64,000 nt of DNA from Pacificispira sp965223125 (GCA_965223125.1 OZ244984.1:3472001-3536000), one strand, 5' to 3'; shown: positions 53,272 through 62,264, numbered from the stretch's first letter. Notes: generated from the sequence alone by a model not told the origin. Translations and numbers: made by a program.

Positions 53272-53727
53272 TTACCCTTGCATCGCGATCAGGGTACGCA
53301 TTGTGTCAGTAGACAGTCGGGAGGATGTCGCGGGAAGCAGGGTTGTGTCACTGCCCCCGGTCTGTCGTACCACATCTGGGCGCGTCATAAGGACGATTCC
53401 GGCATCGATGATATTGGCAGGTTCATCGGCATTCAGGCCGGAAGTGTAATTCTCCCCCCCGATTTGAGATTGCTGGATCAGATTATTACTGGCGCTGGTG
53501 CCGGTTTCCTGAACGGGGGCAAGTTCGTCAATCTCATAGGGCGGGATATTCGATATATCAGACCGTTGAGTGATTGACTGGAAGGCTTGCGGAGAATCAA
53601 TCTGGGTATTGAACAGGGTTGCTATGAAGGAATTCGCACCGGTGGATGAGTCGGTTGCTGCCTTTGTGGCAGGAGAGAACAGGGACAGTCCCGTTCCCAA
53701 TAACCCGATGGCGCTGTTCTCGATCAT
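53272..53727 (-). CDS. Hypothetical protein, 151 residues
   Basis: Not recognised. ATG 53727 has AGGA about 7 bp upstream and gives MIENSAIGLLGTGLSLFSPATKAATDSS. The sequence is rich in Ser, Thr, Asn, Gln and Ala and poor in charged residues, with no Cys and no membrane helix. It reads like a low-complexity, possibly secreted or surface-associated protein. An in-frame TTG at 53769 would lengthen it. It is convergent with popZ, with 47 bp between stops, and ends before phnF. Codon use is acceptable but not strong. Confidence 0.5.
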   Translation of the reverse strand: MIENSAIGLLGTGLSLFSPATKAATDSSTGANSFIATLFNTQIDSPQAFQSITQRSDISNIPPYEIDELAPVQETGTSASNNLIQQSQIGGENYTSGLNADEPANIIDAGIVLMTRPDVVRQTGGSDTTLLPATSSRLSTDTMRTLIAMQG

Positions 53728-53784
53728 ATTTGCATCCTGGTCGATATCCGATGCTGAAATGACAAGCAATATCTGTGCCGTAGA

Positions 53785-54543
53785 TTAAGTGTTACTCCTT
53801 CTAATCGCCGCATGGTCGCGCAGGGACTCGCTTTCCACGATCAGCTGGGTCCGATCACTAGCATAGTATGAAAGACCGTATTCAATGGCGCGCCCGTCGA
53901 GATCCACATTGATGCCTTCGGTCTGGATCACTGGCCGGGTTGGTGGTTGTTGCAGATGCGCCGCGAGTTGGCGGGATGGCATCGTCGCTGTGATGCGTGT
54001 CGACAGCCGCTTGTAGTCATCAACTCCACAGATTTTGAGAGATTCCGTAATCGATAAGGTCTGTCGAAAGGCCGGTATCATCTCCGCAAAACGTTTGGCC
54101 GGGAAATAGTGGGTGGCGACGCTGATCGGTCGACCGTCGGCCTCGCTGATCGCCTCCAGTAGGATGACTGGTGCACCTTTTCGCAGGTCGAGGTTGCGGG
54201 CGATTACCGCATCCGCCCGCACCTGCTCGCTGCGCAGCAGAGTCTTGCTGGGCAATCGATTGGAACCGGTGATGTTCTGGGTAAAGCGGGTCCGTTCGCC
54301 AATCGGATATTCGATCAGGTCGCTCTGCACGAAGGTGCCGCGCCCCTGTTCGATCCGAACCTTTCCGGTTTCCTGCAGGAAGCTCATGGCGCGCCGCACC
54401 GTATGTCGGTTCACCGCAAAGCGCCGTGCCAGATCCGCTTCGGTCGGCAGGCGGTCGCCGGGATCATAGAGACCCTGGTCGATCTCTTCCCCTATCGTGC
54501 CGACGATCTGGCGCCAGATCGGCTCACCTTCCATTGAATACAC
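53785..54543 (-). CDS. phnF: PhnF, GntR/HutC-family transcriptional regulator of phosphonate use
   Basis: The 252-residue protein has an N-terminal winged helix (WRQIVGTIGEEIDQGLYDPGDRLPTEADLARRFAVNRHTVRRAMSFLQ, residues about 9-57) followed by a UTRA ligand-binding domain (about 95-240). This is the HutC subfamily layout of PhnF. It is divergent from phnG, with two TCTAGA-type palindromes in the shared 216-bp promoter region that are likely its operators. Confidence 0.92.
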   Translation of the reverse strand: MYSMEGEPIWRQIVGTIGEEIDQGLYDPGDRLPTEADLARRFAVNRHTVRRAMSFLQETGKVRIEQGRGTFVQSDLIEYPIGERTRFTQNITGSNRLPSKTLLRSEQVRADAVIARNLDLRKGAPVILLEAISEADGRPISVATHYFPAKRFAEMIPAFRQTLSITESLKICGVDDYKRLSTRITATMPSRQLAAHLQQPPTRPVIQTEGINVDLDGRAIEYGLSYYASDRTQLIVESESLRDHAAIRRSNT

Positions 54544-54642
54544 CTTTGATCCCTCATGTTGCGATCATCGTCACAGGAATTTCATGCATGGACGCGGAAA
54601 CCCGTATTGCATTCCAATCTTGTTTCCGGCATCCTTAATTCA

Positions 54643-54681
54643 TCTAGACGTCTATACAAAAAAATGATTGCTGTCTAGACC
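54643..54681. promoter_or_regulatory. Probable PhnF operator pair in the phnF-phnG promoter
   Basis: Two palindromes lie 28 bp apart: TAGACGTCTA (54645-54654, perfect, 10 bp) and GTCTAGAC (54673-54680, perfect, 8 bp). Both share the TCTAGAC core seen in HutC-type GntR operators. They are about 100 bp from each start codon. Assignment to PhnF is an inference from position and family. Confidence 0.65.
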
Positions 54682-54759
54682 TTTGGCAGAGTTGTCGAAT
54701 GCCTGCCGGGGGATGCGGTCGAAATTCAAATCAGGTGCAGTTGGTAAAGAGGATCACGC

Positions 54760-55248
54760 ATGAAATCGTCTTCCAGGATGGAGCTGCCCGAGGTGGCTTT
54801 GTCACAGTCGGAAATCACCCGGCAGATCTGGATGGGTGTGCTGGCGACGGCACCGTCCGACCGGCTTGCCGCACTGTGGGAAACAGTACCGGACAAGCCG
54901 GATTTTACCTATCTGCGGGCACCGGAATTCGGGTTGGTGATGACCCAGGGCCGAATCGGTGGGGTCGGTGCGGCCTTCAATCTGGGGGAAATGACGGTGA
55001 CACGATGCAGCCTGCGCCTTGCCGACGGGACGGTCGGGCATGCCTGGTTGGGCGGGCGCGACAAGGTGAAGGCGCGGATTGCGGCCCTGCTGGATGCGAT
55101 GTTGCAGCAACCGCAGCGGCGGTCGGCGCTGCTGTCCGCGATCATCCGGCCTTTGCAGGAAGAACGCATGGCCCGGGATATCGCCCGTGCCGAAAAGGTT
55201 GCGGCGACACGGGTTGAGTTCTTCACCATGGTCCGGGGGGAGAACTGA
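54760..55248 (+). CDS. phnG: C-P lyase core subunit PhnG
   Basis: Subunit of the C-P lyase core complex (PhnGHIJ) that first couples a phosphonate to ATP-derived ribose, forming the ribose-phosphonate triphosphate. The 162-residue protein has the RAPEFGLVMTQGRIGGVGAAFNLGEMTVTRC block characteristic of PhnG and a basic helical C-terminus. The start ATG 54760 gives MKSSSRMELPEVALSQ. It is the first gene of phnGHIJKLMN, 3 bp ahead of phnH. Confidence 0.94.
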   Translation: MKSSSRMELPEVALSQSEITRQIWMGVLATAPSDRLAALWETVPDKPDFTYLRAPEFGLVMTQGRIGGVGAAFNLGEMTVTRCSLRLADGTVGHAWLGGRDKVKARIAALLDAMLQQPQRRSALLSAIIRPLQEERMARDIARAEKVAATRVEFFTMVRGEN

Positions 55249-55251
55249 CTG

Positions 55252-55854
55252 ATGGCGATTGTTGATCTGATAGCCGGTTTCAGCGATCCGGTGCGCGATT
55301 CAGCGATCACGTTCCGCGCCATCCTGAATGCGATGGCCCGTCCTGGGCGCATCACCTTTCTGCCTGTCATGCCACCGGTACCGAACCCAATGAATGGCGG
55401 GGCGGTCTGTGTCGCGTTGAGCCTGCTGGACCCGGATACCCCGGTCTGGTTGGGACAAGGGCTTCGATCCAACGCGGTTTGCGACCATCTGCGATTCCAT
55501 ACTGGCGCACCAATCATTGATGATCCGGCACAGGCGCGCTTTGCCTTTTTTGGTGTTGATGAGATCACATCGATAGTCGGGCAATTGGCGATTGGAACGG
55601 CAGATTATCCGGACCGTTCCGCAACCGCTGTTGTGCTGGTTCCCGGTTTTTCGGAAAGTGGAGGGGCCTGCCTGACCGGGCCGGGGGTGGAAGTGCATTA
55701 CCGATTGGCACCAACCGGTATCACAGGCGCAGCCTGGGGAATTCTGGCGCAGAATTCGGAACTCTACCCGCTGGGCATTGATACGATTTTCGCAGGGTCG
55801 GACAGTCTGGCCGCCCTGCCGCGCAGCACGCGGCTGACGGATTGGGAGGACTGA
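55252..55854 (+). CDS. phnH: C-P lyase core subunit PhnH
   Basis: Core-complex subunit of 200 residues with a PLP-transferase-like fold lacking the cofactor. The N-terminal GFSDPVRDSAITFRAILNAMARPGRI is typical for PhnH. It starts 3 bp after phnG and ends 3 bp before phnI. Confidence 0.94.
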   Translation: MAIVDLIAGFSDPVRDSAITFRAILNAMARPGRITFLPVMPPVPNPMNGGAVCVALSLLDPDTPVWLGQGLRSNAVCDHLRFHTGAPIIDDPAQARFAFFGVDEITSIVGQLAIGTADYPDRSATAVVLVPGFSESGGACLTGPGVEVHYRLAPTGITGAAWGILAQNSELYPLGIDTIFAGSDSLAALPRSTRLTDWED

Positions 55855-55857
55855 ACC

Positions 55858-56937
55858 ATGTATGTCGCCGTCAAGGGAGGCGAACGCGCCATCGACAATG
55901 CCCACCGATTGCTGGCCGAGGATCGGCGCGGTGATCCATCGGTGCCGGAACTGGGCGTTGCACAGATCCGGGAGCAGATGAAGCTGGCGGTGGACCGGGT
56001 GATGACCGAAGGCTCGGTCTATGACCGCGATCTTGCCGCACTGGCGATCAAGCAGGCGCGGGGAGATCTGATCGAGGCCGCCTTTCTGGTCCGTGCCTAT
56101 CGCACCACATTGCAACGCTTTGGCAGCAGCCTGCCGGTAGAGACGGGCGAAATGAAGATCGACCGTCGAATCTCCGCCACTTTCAAGGATGTACCGGGTG
56201 GCCAGGTGCTCGGCCCGACCTTCGACTACACCCATCGGTTGATCGATTTCAAGCTGGCGGCCGATAGTGGGGACATACCGGTGGCGGAGCCGGGTGAGGC
56301 ATCAGAACTGGACACTCCCCATGTGCTGGACCTGCTGGCCGGGGAGGGTCTGGTCGAGCAGCCGGAGGCAGATCGCGACGGCACAGTGCCGGGGGATATC
56401 ACCCGCAGCCCGGCGGAATTTCCGATGGATCGTTCCACGCGCCTGCAAAGTCTGGCGCGGGGGGATGAGGGGTATCTGCTGGGTCTCGCCTATTCGACCC
56501 AGCGCGGTTATGCCCGCAGCCACCCCTTCGCAGGCGAAATCCGTATCGGTCGGGTCGCGGTCGAATTCCAGCCGGAGGAACTCGGTTTCCCCATTGAAAT
56601 TGGGGAGATGGAACTGACCGAGTGCAACATGATCAACCAGTTCAAGGGATCGAAATCCGCACCACCGCAATTCACCCGGGGTTATGGCGTCGCCATGGGG
56701 CAGGGGGAGCGCAAGGCGATGGCGATGGCGCTGGTGGACCGCAGTCTGCGTGCGGGTGAACTGGGGGAGGAACGGGTGGCCCCGGCACAGGATGAGGAGT
56801 TCGTCATTTCCCATTGCGACAATGTGCAATCCACCGGGTTCGTCGAGCATCTGAAACTACCGCATTATGTCGATTTTCAGTCGGAACTGGCACTGGTCCG
56901 GCGAATGCGCAAAGAGCAGGCGGAGGCGGCGGAATGA
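55858..56937 (+). CDS. phnI: C-P lyase core subunit PhnI
   Basis: Nucleosidase-like core subunit of 359 residues that joins the phosphonate to the ribose of ATP, displacing adenine. The N-terminus MYVAVKGGERAIDNAHRLLAEDRRGD and the C-terminal QSTGFVEHLKLPHYVDFQSEL block are family signatures. The stop overlaps the phnJ start as ATGA. Confidence 0.95.
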   Translation: MYVAVKGGERAIDNAHRLLAEDRRGDPSVPELGVAQIREQMKLAVDRVMTEGSVYDRDLAALAIKQARGDLIEAAFLVRAYRTTLQRFGSSLPVETGEMKIDRRISATFKDVPGGQVLGPTFDYTHRLIDFKLAADSGDIPVAEPGEASELDTPHVLDLLAGEGLVEQPEADRDGTVPGDITRSPAEFPMDRSTRLQSLARGDEGYLLGLAYSTQRGYARSHPFAGEIRIGRVAVEFQPEELGFPIEIGEMELTECNMINQFKGSKSAPPQFTRGYGVAMGQGERKAMAMALVDRSLRAGELGEERVAPAQDEEFVISHCDNVQSTGFVEHLKLPHYVDFQSELALVRRMRKEQAEAAE

Positions 56938-57824
56938 GCGCTGTGGTGGAGGATTTTCAGAGCGAACAGGCCTATAATTTCGCCTATCTGGACGAGCAGA
57001 CAAAGCGGATGATCCGTCGCGCGATCCTGAAGGCGGTGGCCGTGCCCGGCTATCAGGTGCCGTTTGCCGGGCGGGAAATGCCGATGCCCTATGGCTGGGG
57101 GACCGGCGGGATACAGGTCACTGCCTCCATTCTGGAGCCGGAGGATACGTTGAAGGTGATCGACCAGGGCGCGGATGACACCACCAATGCCGTTTCCATA
57201 CGCAAGTTCTTCACCCGTGTCGCTGGGGTTGCGACAACAGAGAAAACCGAAGCGGCAACAATCATCCAGACACGCCATCGCATCCCTGAAACGCCTCTGC
57301 GCGAGGATCAGATACTGGTGTATCAGGTGCCGATTCCGGAACCGTTGCGCTTTCTGGAACCGCGCGAGACCGAAACCCGAAAGATGCATGCGCTGGAGGA
57401 ATACGGGCTGATGCATGTGAAGCTGTATGAGGATATCGCCCGGCATGGTCATATCGCGACCACCTATGCCTATCCGGTGAAGGTTAACTGGCGCTATATC
57501 ATGGACCCGTCGCCGACGCCGAAATTTGATAACCCAAAAATGAACCGATCTCCGGCGCTGCAACTGTTCGGGGCCGGGCGGGAAAAACGGATCTATGCCG
57601 TCCCGCCCTATACCGATGTGGTGAGCCTGGATTTCGACGATCATCCGTTCGAGGTTCAGGGCTGGGATCAGCCCTGCGCGCTCTGCGGTGCAACGGACAG
57701 TTTTTTGGACGAGATCATTCTGGACGATAAGGGGCGCCGGATGTTCGTCTGTTCTGATACCGATCATTGTTCGGGGCGGCGCGCGGAGGGCCATGAAGGC
57801 CCGGCTATGGAGGCGGCGGAATGA
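56934..57824 (+). CDS. phnJ: C-P lyase catalytic subunit PhnJ (radical SAM)
   Basis: Breaks the carbon-phosphorus bond with a radical SAM mechanism and a conserved Cys. The 296-residue protein has FAYLDEQTKRMIRRAILKAVAVPGYQVPF at the start. The cluster region is CALC followed, 21 residues later, by CSDTDHC, which matches the PhnJ Cys pattern. ATG 56934 is chosen because it overlaps the phnI stop and the frame above it has no family character. Its stop overlaps phnK by 4 bp. Confidence 0.95.
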   Translation: MSAVVEDFQSEQAYNFAYLDEQTKRMIRRAILKAVAVPGYQVPFAGREMPMPYGWGTGGIQVTASILEPEDTLKVIDQGADDTTNAVSIRKFFTRVAGVATTEKTEAATIIQTRHRIPETPLREDQILVYQVPIPEPLRFLEPRETETRKMHALEEYGLMHVKLYEDIARHGHIATTYAYPVKVNWRYIMDPSPTPKFDNPKMNRSPALQLFGAGREKRIYAVPPYTDVVSLDFDDHPFEVQGWDQPCALCGATDSFLDEIILDDKGRRMFVCSDTDHCSGRRAEGHEGPAMEAAE

Positions 57825-58609
57825 GCAATGCTTCCGAAATTGCACCGCTTCTGTCGGTGGAGACCTTGCAGAAGTGGTACGGTCCGCATCTGGGCTGTAC
57901 GGATGTCTCCTTTGATCTTTATCCGGGGGAGGTGATCGGGATTGTCGGGGAGTCCGGGTCCGGCAAGACGACGCTGTTGAATTGTCTGGCTGGGCGTCTT
58001 GCTCCGGATGAGGGGCGAATACTCTATACAGACCGGTTGGGAGAGCAGCTTGATGTGCATGGCGTTTCCGAGTCCAGAAGACGGATGCTGATGCGCACTG
58101 ACTGGGCCTTCGTGCACCAGAATGCCCGCGATGGACTGCGCATGACTGTTAGCGCCGGGGGTAATGTGGGCGAGCGATTGATGGCGGGTGGGGCGCGCCA
58201 CTATGGCCAGATCCGCGACAAGGCGCTGGATTGGCTCGCCAAGACCGAAATTGATGTTGGCCGCATAGATGACCGACCGGACACCTTTTCCGGCGGTATG
58301 CAGCAGCGCCTTCAGATCGCCCGCAATCTGGTCAGCGGCCCGCGTCTGGTGTTCATGGATGAGCCAACCGGGGGGCTGGACGTTTCCGTGCAGGCGCGGC
58401 TGCTTGACCTTTTGCGGGGGCTAGTCACTGAAATGGGGTTGAGTGCGGTGATCGTCACCCATGATCTTGCTGTTGCTCGCCTGCTTTCCCATCGTTTGAT
58501 GGTGATGCGTCGGGGGTATGTCGTGGAAACCGGGCTGACGGATCAGGTTCTGGATGATCCGCAGCACGCCTATACCCAACTTCTCGTCTCCTCCGTCCTG
58601 CAACCGTGA
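57821..58609 (+). CDS. phnK: PhnK, ATP-binding cassette protein of the C-P lyase complex
   Basis: ABC-type ATPase of 262 residues that docks on the C-P lyase core. Walker A GESGSGKTT lies near residues 45-53, the signature is FSGGMQQRLQIARN, and Walker B is RLVFMDEPTGGLD. It overlaps phnJ by 4 bp and is followed by phnL after 16 bp. There is no membrane partner, in line with its soluble role. Confidence 0.94.
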   Translation: MSNASEIAPLLSVETLQKWYGPHLGCTDVSFDLYPGEVIGIVGESGSGKTTLLNCLAGRLAPDEGRILYTDRLGEQLDVHGVSESRRRMLMRTDWAFVHQNARDGLRMTVSAGGNVGERLMAGGARHYGQIRDKALDWLAKTEIDVGRIDDRPDTFSGGMQQRLQIARNLVSGPRLVFMDEPTGGLDVSVQARLLDLLRGLVTEMGLSAVIVTHDLAVARLLSHRLMVMRRGYVVETGLTDQVLDDPQHAYTQLLVSSVLQP

Positions 58610-58625
58610 CGGAAAGGGAAACATT

Positions 58626-59324
58626 ATGACCGATATGCTGATCCTGAGCGGAGTTGAAAAATCCTTCACGCTACATAATCAAAACGCCATTGTTTTGCCG
58701 GTTTTTCAAGGGTTGGAGATGGCGGCAGGGGCGGGAGAATGTGTGGCATTGTCCGGCCCGTCCGGCATGGGTAAATCAACCCTGATGCGGATGATCTATG
58801 GTAATTATCTCTGTCAGGCAGGGTCGATCAGGGTCGCGCATCGCGGCGGTTGGGTCGATATCGCGAAGGCTGACGGGCGGAAAATTCTGGACGTCCGGCG
58901 CTGGACGTTGGGTTATATCAGCCAGTTCCTTCGGGTCGTGCCCAGGGTTTCGACCCTGAATGTCGTGGCGGAACCGCTGGTCGCGCGTGGCATGGCATCG
59001 TCCGCAGCGCGGGAAAAGGCGGCAGATGTCCTCACGCGCCTTAACCTGCCATCCTCGCTCTGGCATCTTGCGCCCGCGACATTTTCCGGCGGGGAACAGC
59101 AGCGGGTGAATATTGCACGCGGTTTCGTCGCTGAGTTCCCGATCATGCTGCTGGATGAGCCCACGGCGTCCCTCGACAAGGCGAACCGGGAGGCGGTGCT
59201 GAACCTGATCCGGGATGCAAAGGCTGCGGGAACAGCGCTGATCGGTATTTTTCACGATACGGAAACCCGAGCCGCTGTCTGTGATCGGGAGTTTTCGATA
59301 GAGGCGTACAGGGTTGCCGCATGA
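58626..59324 (+). CDS. phnL: PhnL, ATP-binding cassette protein of the C-P lyase complex
   Basis: Second ABC-type ATPase, 232 residues, thought to work with PhnK. Walker A is GPSGMGKST near residues 47-55, the signature FSGGEQQRVNIARG, and Walker B IMLLDEPTASLD. ATG 58626 has a GGAAAGGG ribosome site. The frame is open upstream, but conserved sequence starts here. Confidence 0.94.
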   Translation: MTDMLILSGVEKSFTLHNQNAIVLPVFQGLEMAAGAGECVALSGPSGMGKSTLMRMIYGNYLCQAGSIRVAHRGGWVDIAKADGRKILDVRRWTLGYISQFLRVVPRVSTLNVVAEPLVARGMASSAAREKAADVLTRLNLPSSLWHLAPATFSGGEQQRVNIARGFVAEFPIMLLDEPTASLDKANREAVLNLIRDAKAAGTALIGIFHDTETRAAVCDREFSIEAYRVAA

Positions 59325-59336
59325 TGAGACGATGTA

Positions 59337-60557
59337 ATGGGTGTACCAGCAATGAATGACATTCAAGAACCGGTAACGGCTTGTGACAATCGGTCGTATT
59401 CGGGGACCGTGATCTTTGCCAATGCAAAGGTCATCCTGGCCGATGAGATATTGGTGGCGGGTTTCGTAACCGTCACTGACGGCAGGATCACGGCGGTGGC
59501 GGAGGGAGATCACATTCCGGATGCACCGGGGGCCGAGGTGATCGACTGTGCGGGCGATTATCTGATGCCGGGGATGGTGGAACTCCATACCGACAATATC
59601 GAGAAGCACATCCTGCCGCGCCCCGGTGCGATGTGGCCGGCGCTGGCTGCCGCGATTGCACATGACGCGCAGATCATTTCGGCGGGGATCACAACCGTCT
59701 ATGACAGTGTCGCCGTCGGTGCCTTTGACGAGGCGGATGTCAGATTGAAATCTCTGAAGGCAATCTGCGATGCGCTGGAAGAGGGGGAACGGGACGGGGT
59801 CTTCAAGGCGTCGCACCGCATTCACTTGCGTTGTGAGATTGCCTTTCCGGGGCTGGAGGATCTGCTGGACCCATTGATCGGGCGTCCGCTGACCAGCCTG
59901 ATTTCGATCATGGATCATACGCCGGGCCAGCGGCAATTCGTCGATGAGAGCAAGTATGTCGAATACTATAAATTCAAGAAGGGCTTCACCGACGCGGAAA
60001 TGACAGCCTATATGCAGGCGCGGCGGGTTGATCAGCGCCTTTATGGGGCACGGAACCGAGCCTATGCTGTTGGTTTGGCGCGGGAGCATGGCCATGCCCT
60101 TGCCAGTCATGACGATGCGACGGCGGAGCATGTCGCCGAGGCGGTGCGCGACAGTATGACGATAGCCGAATTTCCAACAACAGTTGCTTCTGCCAAAGCC
60201 AGTCATGAAAGCGGGCTGGCGGTGCTGATGGGCGCGCCGAACATTGTGCGAGGCGGGTCGCATTCGGGAAACATTGCCGCTGTCGATCTGGCACGACACG
60301 GCTATCTGGACATTATCTCCAGTGATTATGCGCCAGCCAGTTTGATTCATGCCGCCTTTCTGCTGGTCGGGCAGGTGGCGGATCTGGACCTGCCGGGGGC
60401 GATTGCCATGGTGACGCGCAATCCGGCCCGTTCAGCCTTGTTATCGGACAGGGGGGAGATTGCTATCGGTCTGCGGGGGGATTTGCTGCGGGTGCGGGAC
60501 CATCGCCAGCATCCGATCCTGCGGGGTGTCTGGCGCGAGGGTATTCGGGTTGCCTGA
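59337..60557 (+). CDS. phnM: PhnM, ribosyl-triphosphate phosphonate pyrophosphohydrolase
   Basis: Amidohydrolase-fold enzyme that removes pyrophosphate from the triphosphate intermediate. The 406-residue product has VELHTDNIEKH near residues 80-90 (metal-site His), GITTVYDSVAVG, SHDDAT and SSDYAPASL. The start could be ATG 59337 or ATG 59352. It follows phnL by 12 bp. Confidence 0.94.
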   Translation: MGVPAMNDIQEPVTACDNRSYSGTVIFANAKVILADEILVAGFVTVTDGRITAVAEGDHIPDAPGAEVIDCAGDYLMPGMVELHTDNIEKHILPRPGAMWPALAAAIAHDAQIISAGITTVYDSVAVGAFDEADVRLKSLKAICDALEEGERDGVFKASHRIHLRCEIAFPGLEDLLDPLIGRPLTSLISIMDHTPGQRQFVDESKYVEYYKFKKGFTDAEMTAYMQARRVDQRLYGARNRAYAVGLAREHGHALASHDDATAEHVAEAVRDSMTIAEFPTTVASAKASHESGLAVLMGAPNIVRGGSHSGNIAAVDLARHGYLDIISSDYAPASLIHAAFLLVGQVADLDLPGAIAMVTRNPARSALLSDRGEIAIGLRGDLLRVRDHRQHPILRGVWREGIRVA

Positions 60558-60561
60558 CCGG

Positions 60562-61113
60562 ATGGACGGTCGCGGCTGTTTCATCGCGGTCGTCGGGCCC
60601 AGTGGGGTCGGAAAGGACAGCCTGATCGACGCGGCACGGCAGACCCTTGGTCCGGATGGGCCGATCCTGTTCGTGACCCGTGCCATCACACGGCCTGTGG
60701 ATGCGGGCGGTGAGGTGCATATCCCGCTGGAAGTTGCGGCGTTTCGGAAACAGGCGGAAAGTGGCTCCTTTGCCCTGCATTGGCAGGCTCATGGGCTGCA
60801 TTACGGGATACCGGTGGCGTGTGAGGCGAATCTGGCCGAGGGCCGATCCGTTCTGGCCAATCTGTCGCGCGGTGTGATCGATGCAATGCGCGCCCGCTAT
60901 ACCAATCGGCGGATTATCCATGTCACGGCATCCCCATCAGTTCTGGCGAGCAGGCTTGCCCTGCGGGGGCGGGAATCTGTGACTGAGATAGAGGCACGCC
61001 TGTCCCGTGTCGATTTCGCCCCTCCGCAGGGGCCTGATGTTGTGACCGTGGTCAATGATGGGACTTTGGCAGAGGGGGCGTCGGCCTTCCTGGCGGCACT
61101 CGAAGGATTATAA
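60562..61113 (+). CDS. phnN: PhnN, ribose 1,5-bisphosphokinase
   Basis: Phosphorylates ribose 1,5-bisphosphate to PRPP, salvaging the C-P lyase product. The 183-residue P-loop protein has GPSGVGKDSL near residues 12-21 (guanylate kinase-like Walker A) and TRAITRPVDAGGE. ATG 60562 is 5 bp after the phnM stop; a TTG at 60550 overlapping that stop is an alternative. It ends 6 bp into the convergent DUF1045 gene. Confidence 0.92.
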   Translation: MDGRGCFIAVVGPSGVGKDSLIDAARQTLGPDGPILFVTRAITRPVDAGGEVHIPLEVAAFRKQAESGSFALHWQAHGLHYGIPVACEANLAEGRSVLANLSRGVIDAMRARYTNRRIIHVTASPSVLASRLALRGRESVTEIEARLSRVDFAPPQGPDVVTVVNDGTLAEGASAFLAALEGL

Positions 61114-61797
61114 CTCGATCCGCTCGATCACCTGGAATGGTCCGCCATCCATAGGTTCCCCATAGAGGCAAAGGTCCCGCAACAGGATCGGTTCTGCCAG
61201 AACCGGGGCCAGCCTCGGCTGCAGGGCTGCCTTAACCGCGTCGCGTTCTGCATCCCCCAGCCGTCCGGTCAGGGTGATATGGAACCGGAAATCCTCCAAA
61301 ACATAGGGGTAACCCCAGCATCTCAGATTCTCTTCCTGTCGTGGAGTCAGACCGTTTGCCCTGCGCTTCGTCAGTTCGTCTTTCGTCTGCGCTGCGCGGA
61401 ATGCATCGAGTTCCGTCACGCAGGCGGCGGCTAGGTCAGGCAATGTCGGGACCGGTGCGGCGGGGCAGAGGGCCAGGAAACCACCTAGCTCGATCAATTC
61501 CAGTCGCCCGATATCGACCGGCTGAAGCCCCGCTGCCAGTGCTGCAACGGCCTGTTTCAACATTGGATAGTCGGTGCCATCCGCCAATCGAAAAGGCGGT
61601 TTCAAGGTGCCGTGCAAGGCATAGTGCCTTGGCGCTGCTATCAGATCAGCATGCCTTTCCGTGCTAAAGCCGGGCAGGGGGAATGCCGTCACCGGCAATC
61701 CGGTTTCCGGATCGGTTCCGAACCAGGATTTTCCGAACTCATGCAGAGGCTCGCCCGGACGCGGACCGAAATAGACGGCATAGCGTTTGAAGTTCAC
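61108..61797 (-). CDS. DUF1045 2H phosphoesterase-like protein linked to phosphonate metabolism
   Basis: A 229-residue protein in the 2H phosphodiesterase superfamily. Two HxT motifs are visible: HGTLKPPF near residues 61-68 and HITLTGRL near 173-180. The opening RYAVYFGPRPGEPLHEFGKSWFG is typical of DUF1045, which co-occurs with phn operons and is annotated as a putative phosphonate metabolism protein. Hydrolysis of a cyclic ribose phosphate intermediate, taking over from PhnP, is a reasonable inference because no phnP is seen here. It overlaps the GNAT gene upstream by 4 bp, so they form a minus-strand operon convergent with phnN. Confidence 0.88.
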   Translation of the reverse strand: MNFKRYAVYFGPRPGEPLHEFGKSWFGTDPETGLPVTAFPLPGFSTERHADLIAAPRHYALHGTLKPPFRLADGTDYPMLKQAVAALAAGLQPVDIGRLELIELGGFLALCPAAPVPTLPDLAAACVTELDAFRAAQTKDELTKRRANGLTPRQEENLRCWGYPYVLEDFRFHITLTGRLGDAERDAVKAALQPRLAPVLAEPILLRDLCLYGEPMDGGPFQVIERIEL

Positions 61798-62264
61798 GGA
61801 GGGCTATCCTCCAGTTCCAAATAGAAAACGGTTCGGTCGCTGATCCGGAAACCAAGCCGTTCATAGAAGACCCCGAGATTTTGCTGCATACCGTCGCCGG
61901 TCACGACAACGGTTGCCATCCGTGCCCCCTGATCGCGACAGAATGCGGTGATGTCCTGCATCAACCGGCGGGACAGTCCCTGTCCACGCCAGGTGGGTGT
62001 CACGAACAGATCCTCGATTTCCGCACAGGCCCCGAATTCGACACCATGGGTGATGGTGGCTGTGACGAAGCCGACAGCGGTGCCGGTCCGGTCCAGCGCG
62101 ATCAGGACCTTCGATGCTTCCGAAGCGATCATGCGGTTCAGGTTGGCGACCATCTGCGCAGGATCAACGGGTATGCCTTCCTCATGAAAGAAAGCCATGA
62201 AGAGGGGCATCAGAGCGACGGCATCACCTTGCATGGCCTGACGGATGGAGATCGTATCGGTCAT
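61794..62264 (-). CDS. GNAT-family N-acetyltransferase
   Basis: A 156-residue acetyltransferase with the acetyl-CoA loop VTPTWRGQGLSRRLM near residues 89-103 (Q/RxxGxG/A pattern) and the C-terminal FYERLGFRISDR. It starts ATG 62264 and overlaps the DUF1045 gene by 4 bp. Because PhnO, an aminoalkylphosphonate acetyltransferase, is also GNAT and linked to phn operons, a related role is possible, but sequence alone does not show it. Confidence 0.8.
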   Translation of the reverse strand: MTDTISIRQAMQGDAVALMPLFMAFFHEEGIPVDPAQMVANLNRMIASEASKVLIALDRTGTAVGFVTATITHGVEFGACAEIEDLFVTPTWRGQGLSRRLMQDITAFCRDQGARMATVVVTGDGMQQNLGVFYERLGFRISDRTVFYLELEDSPP

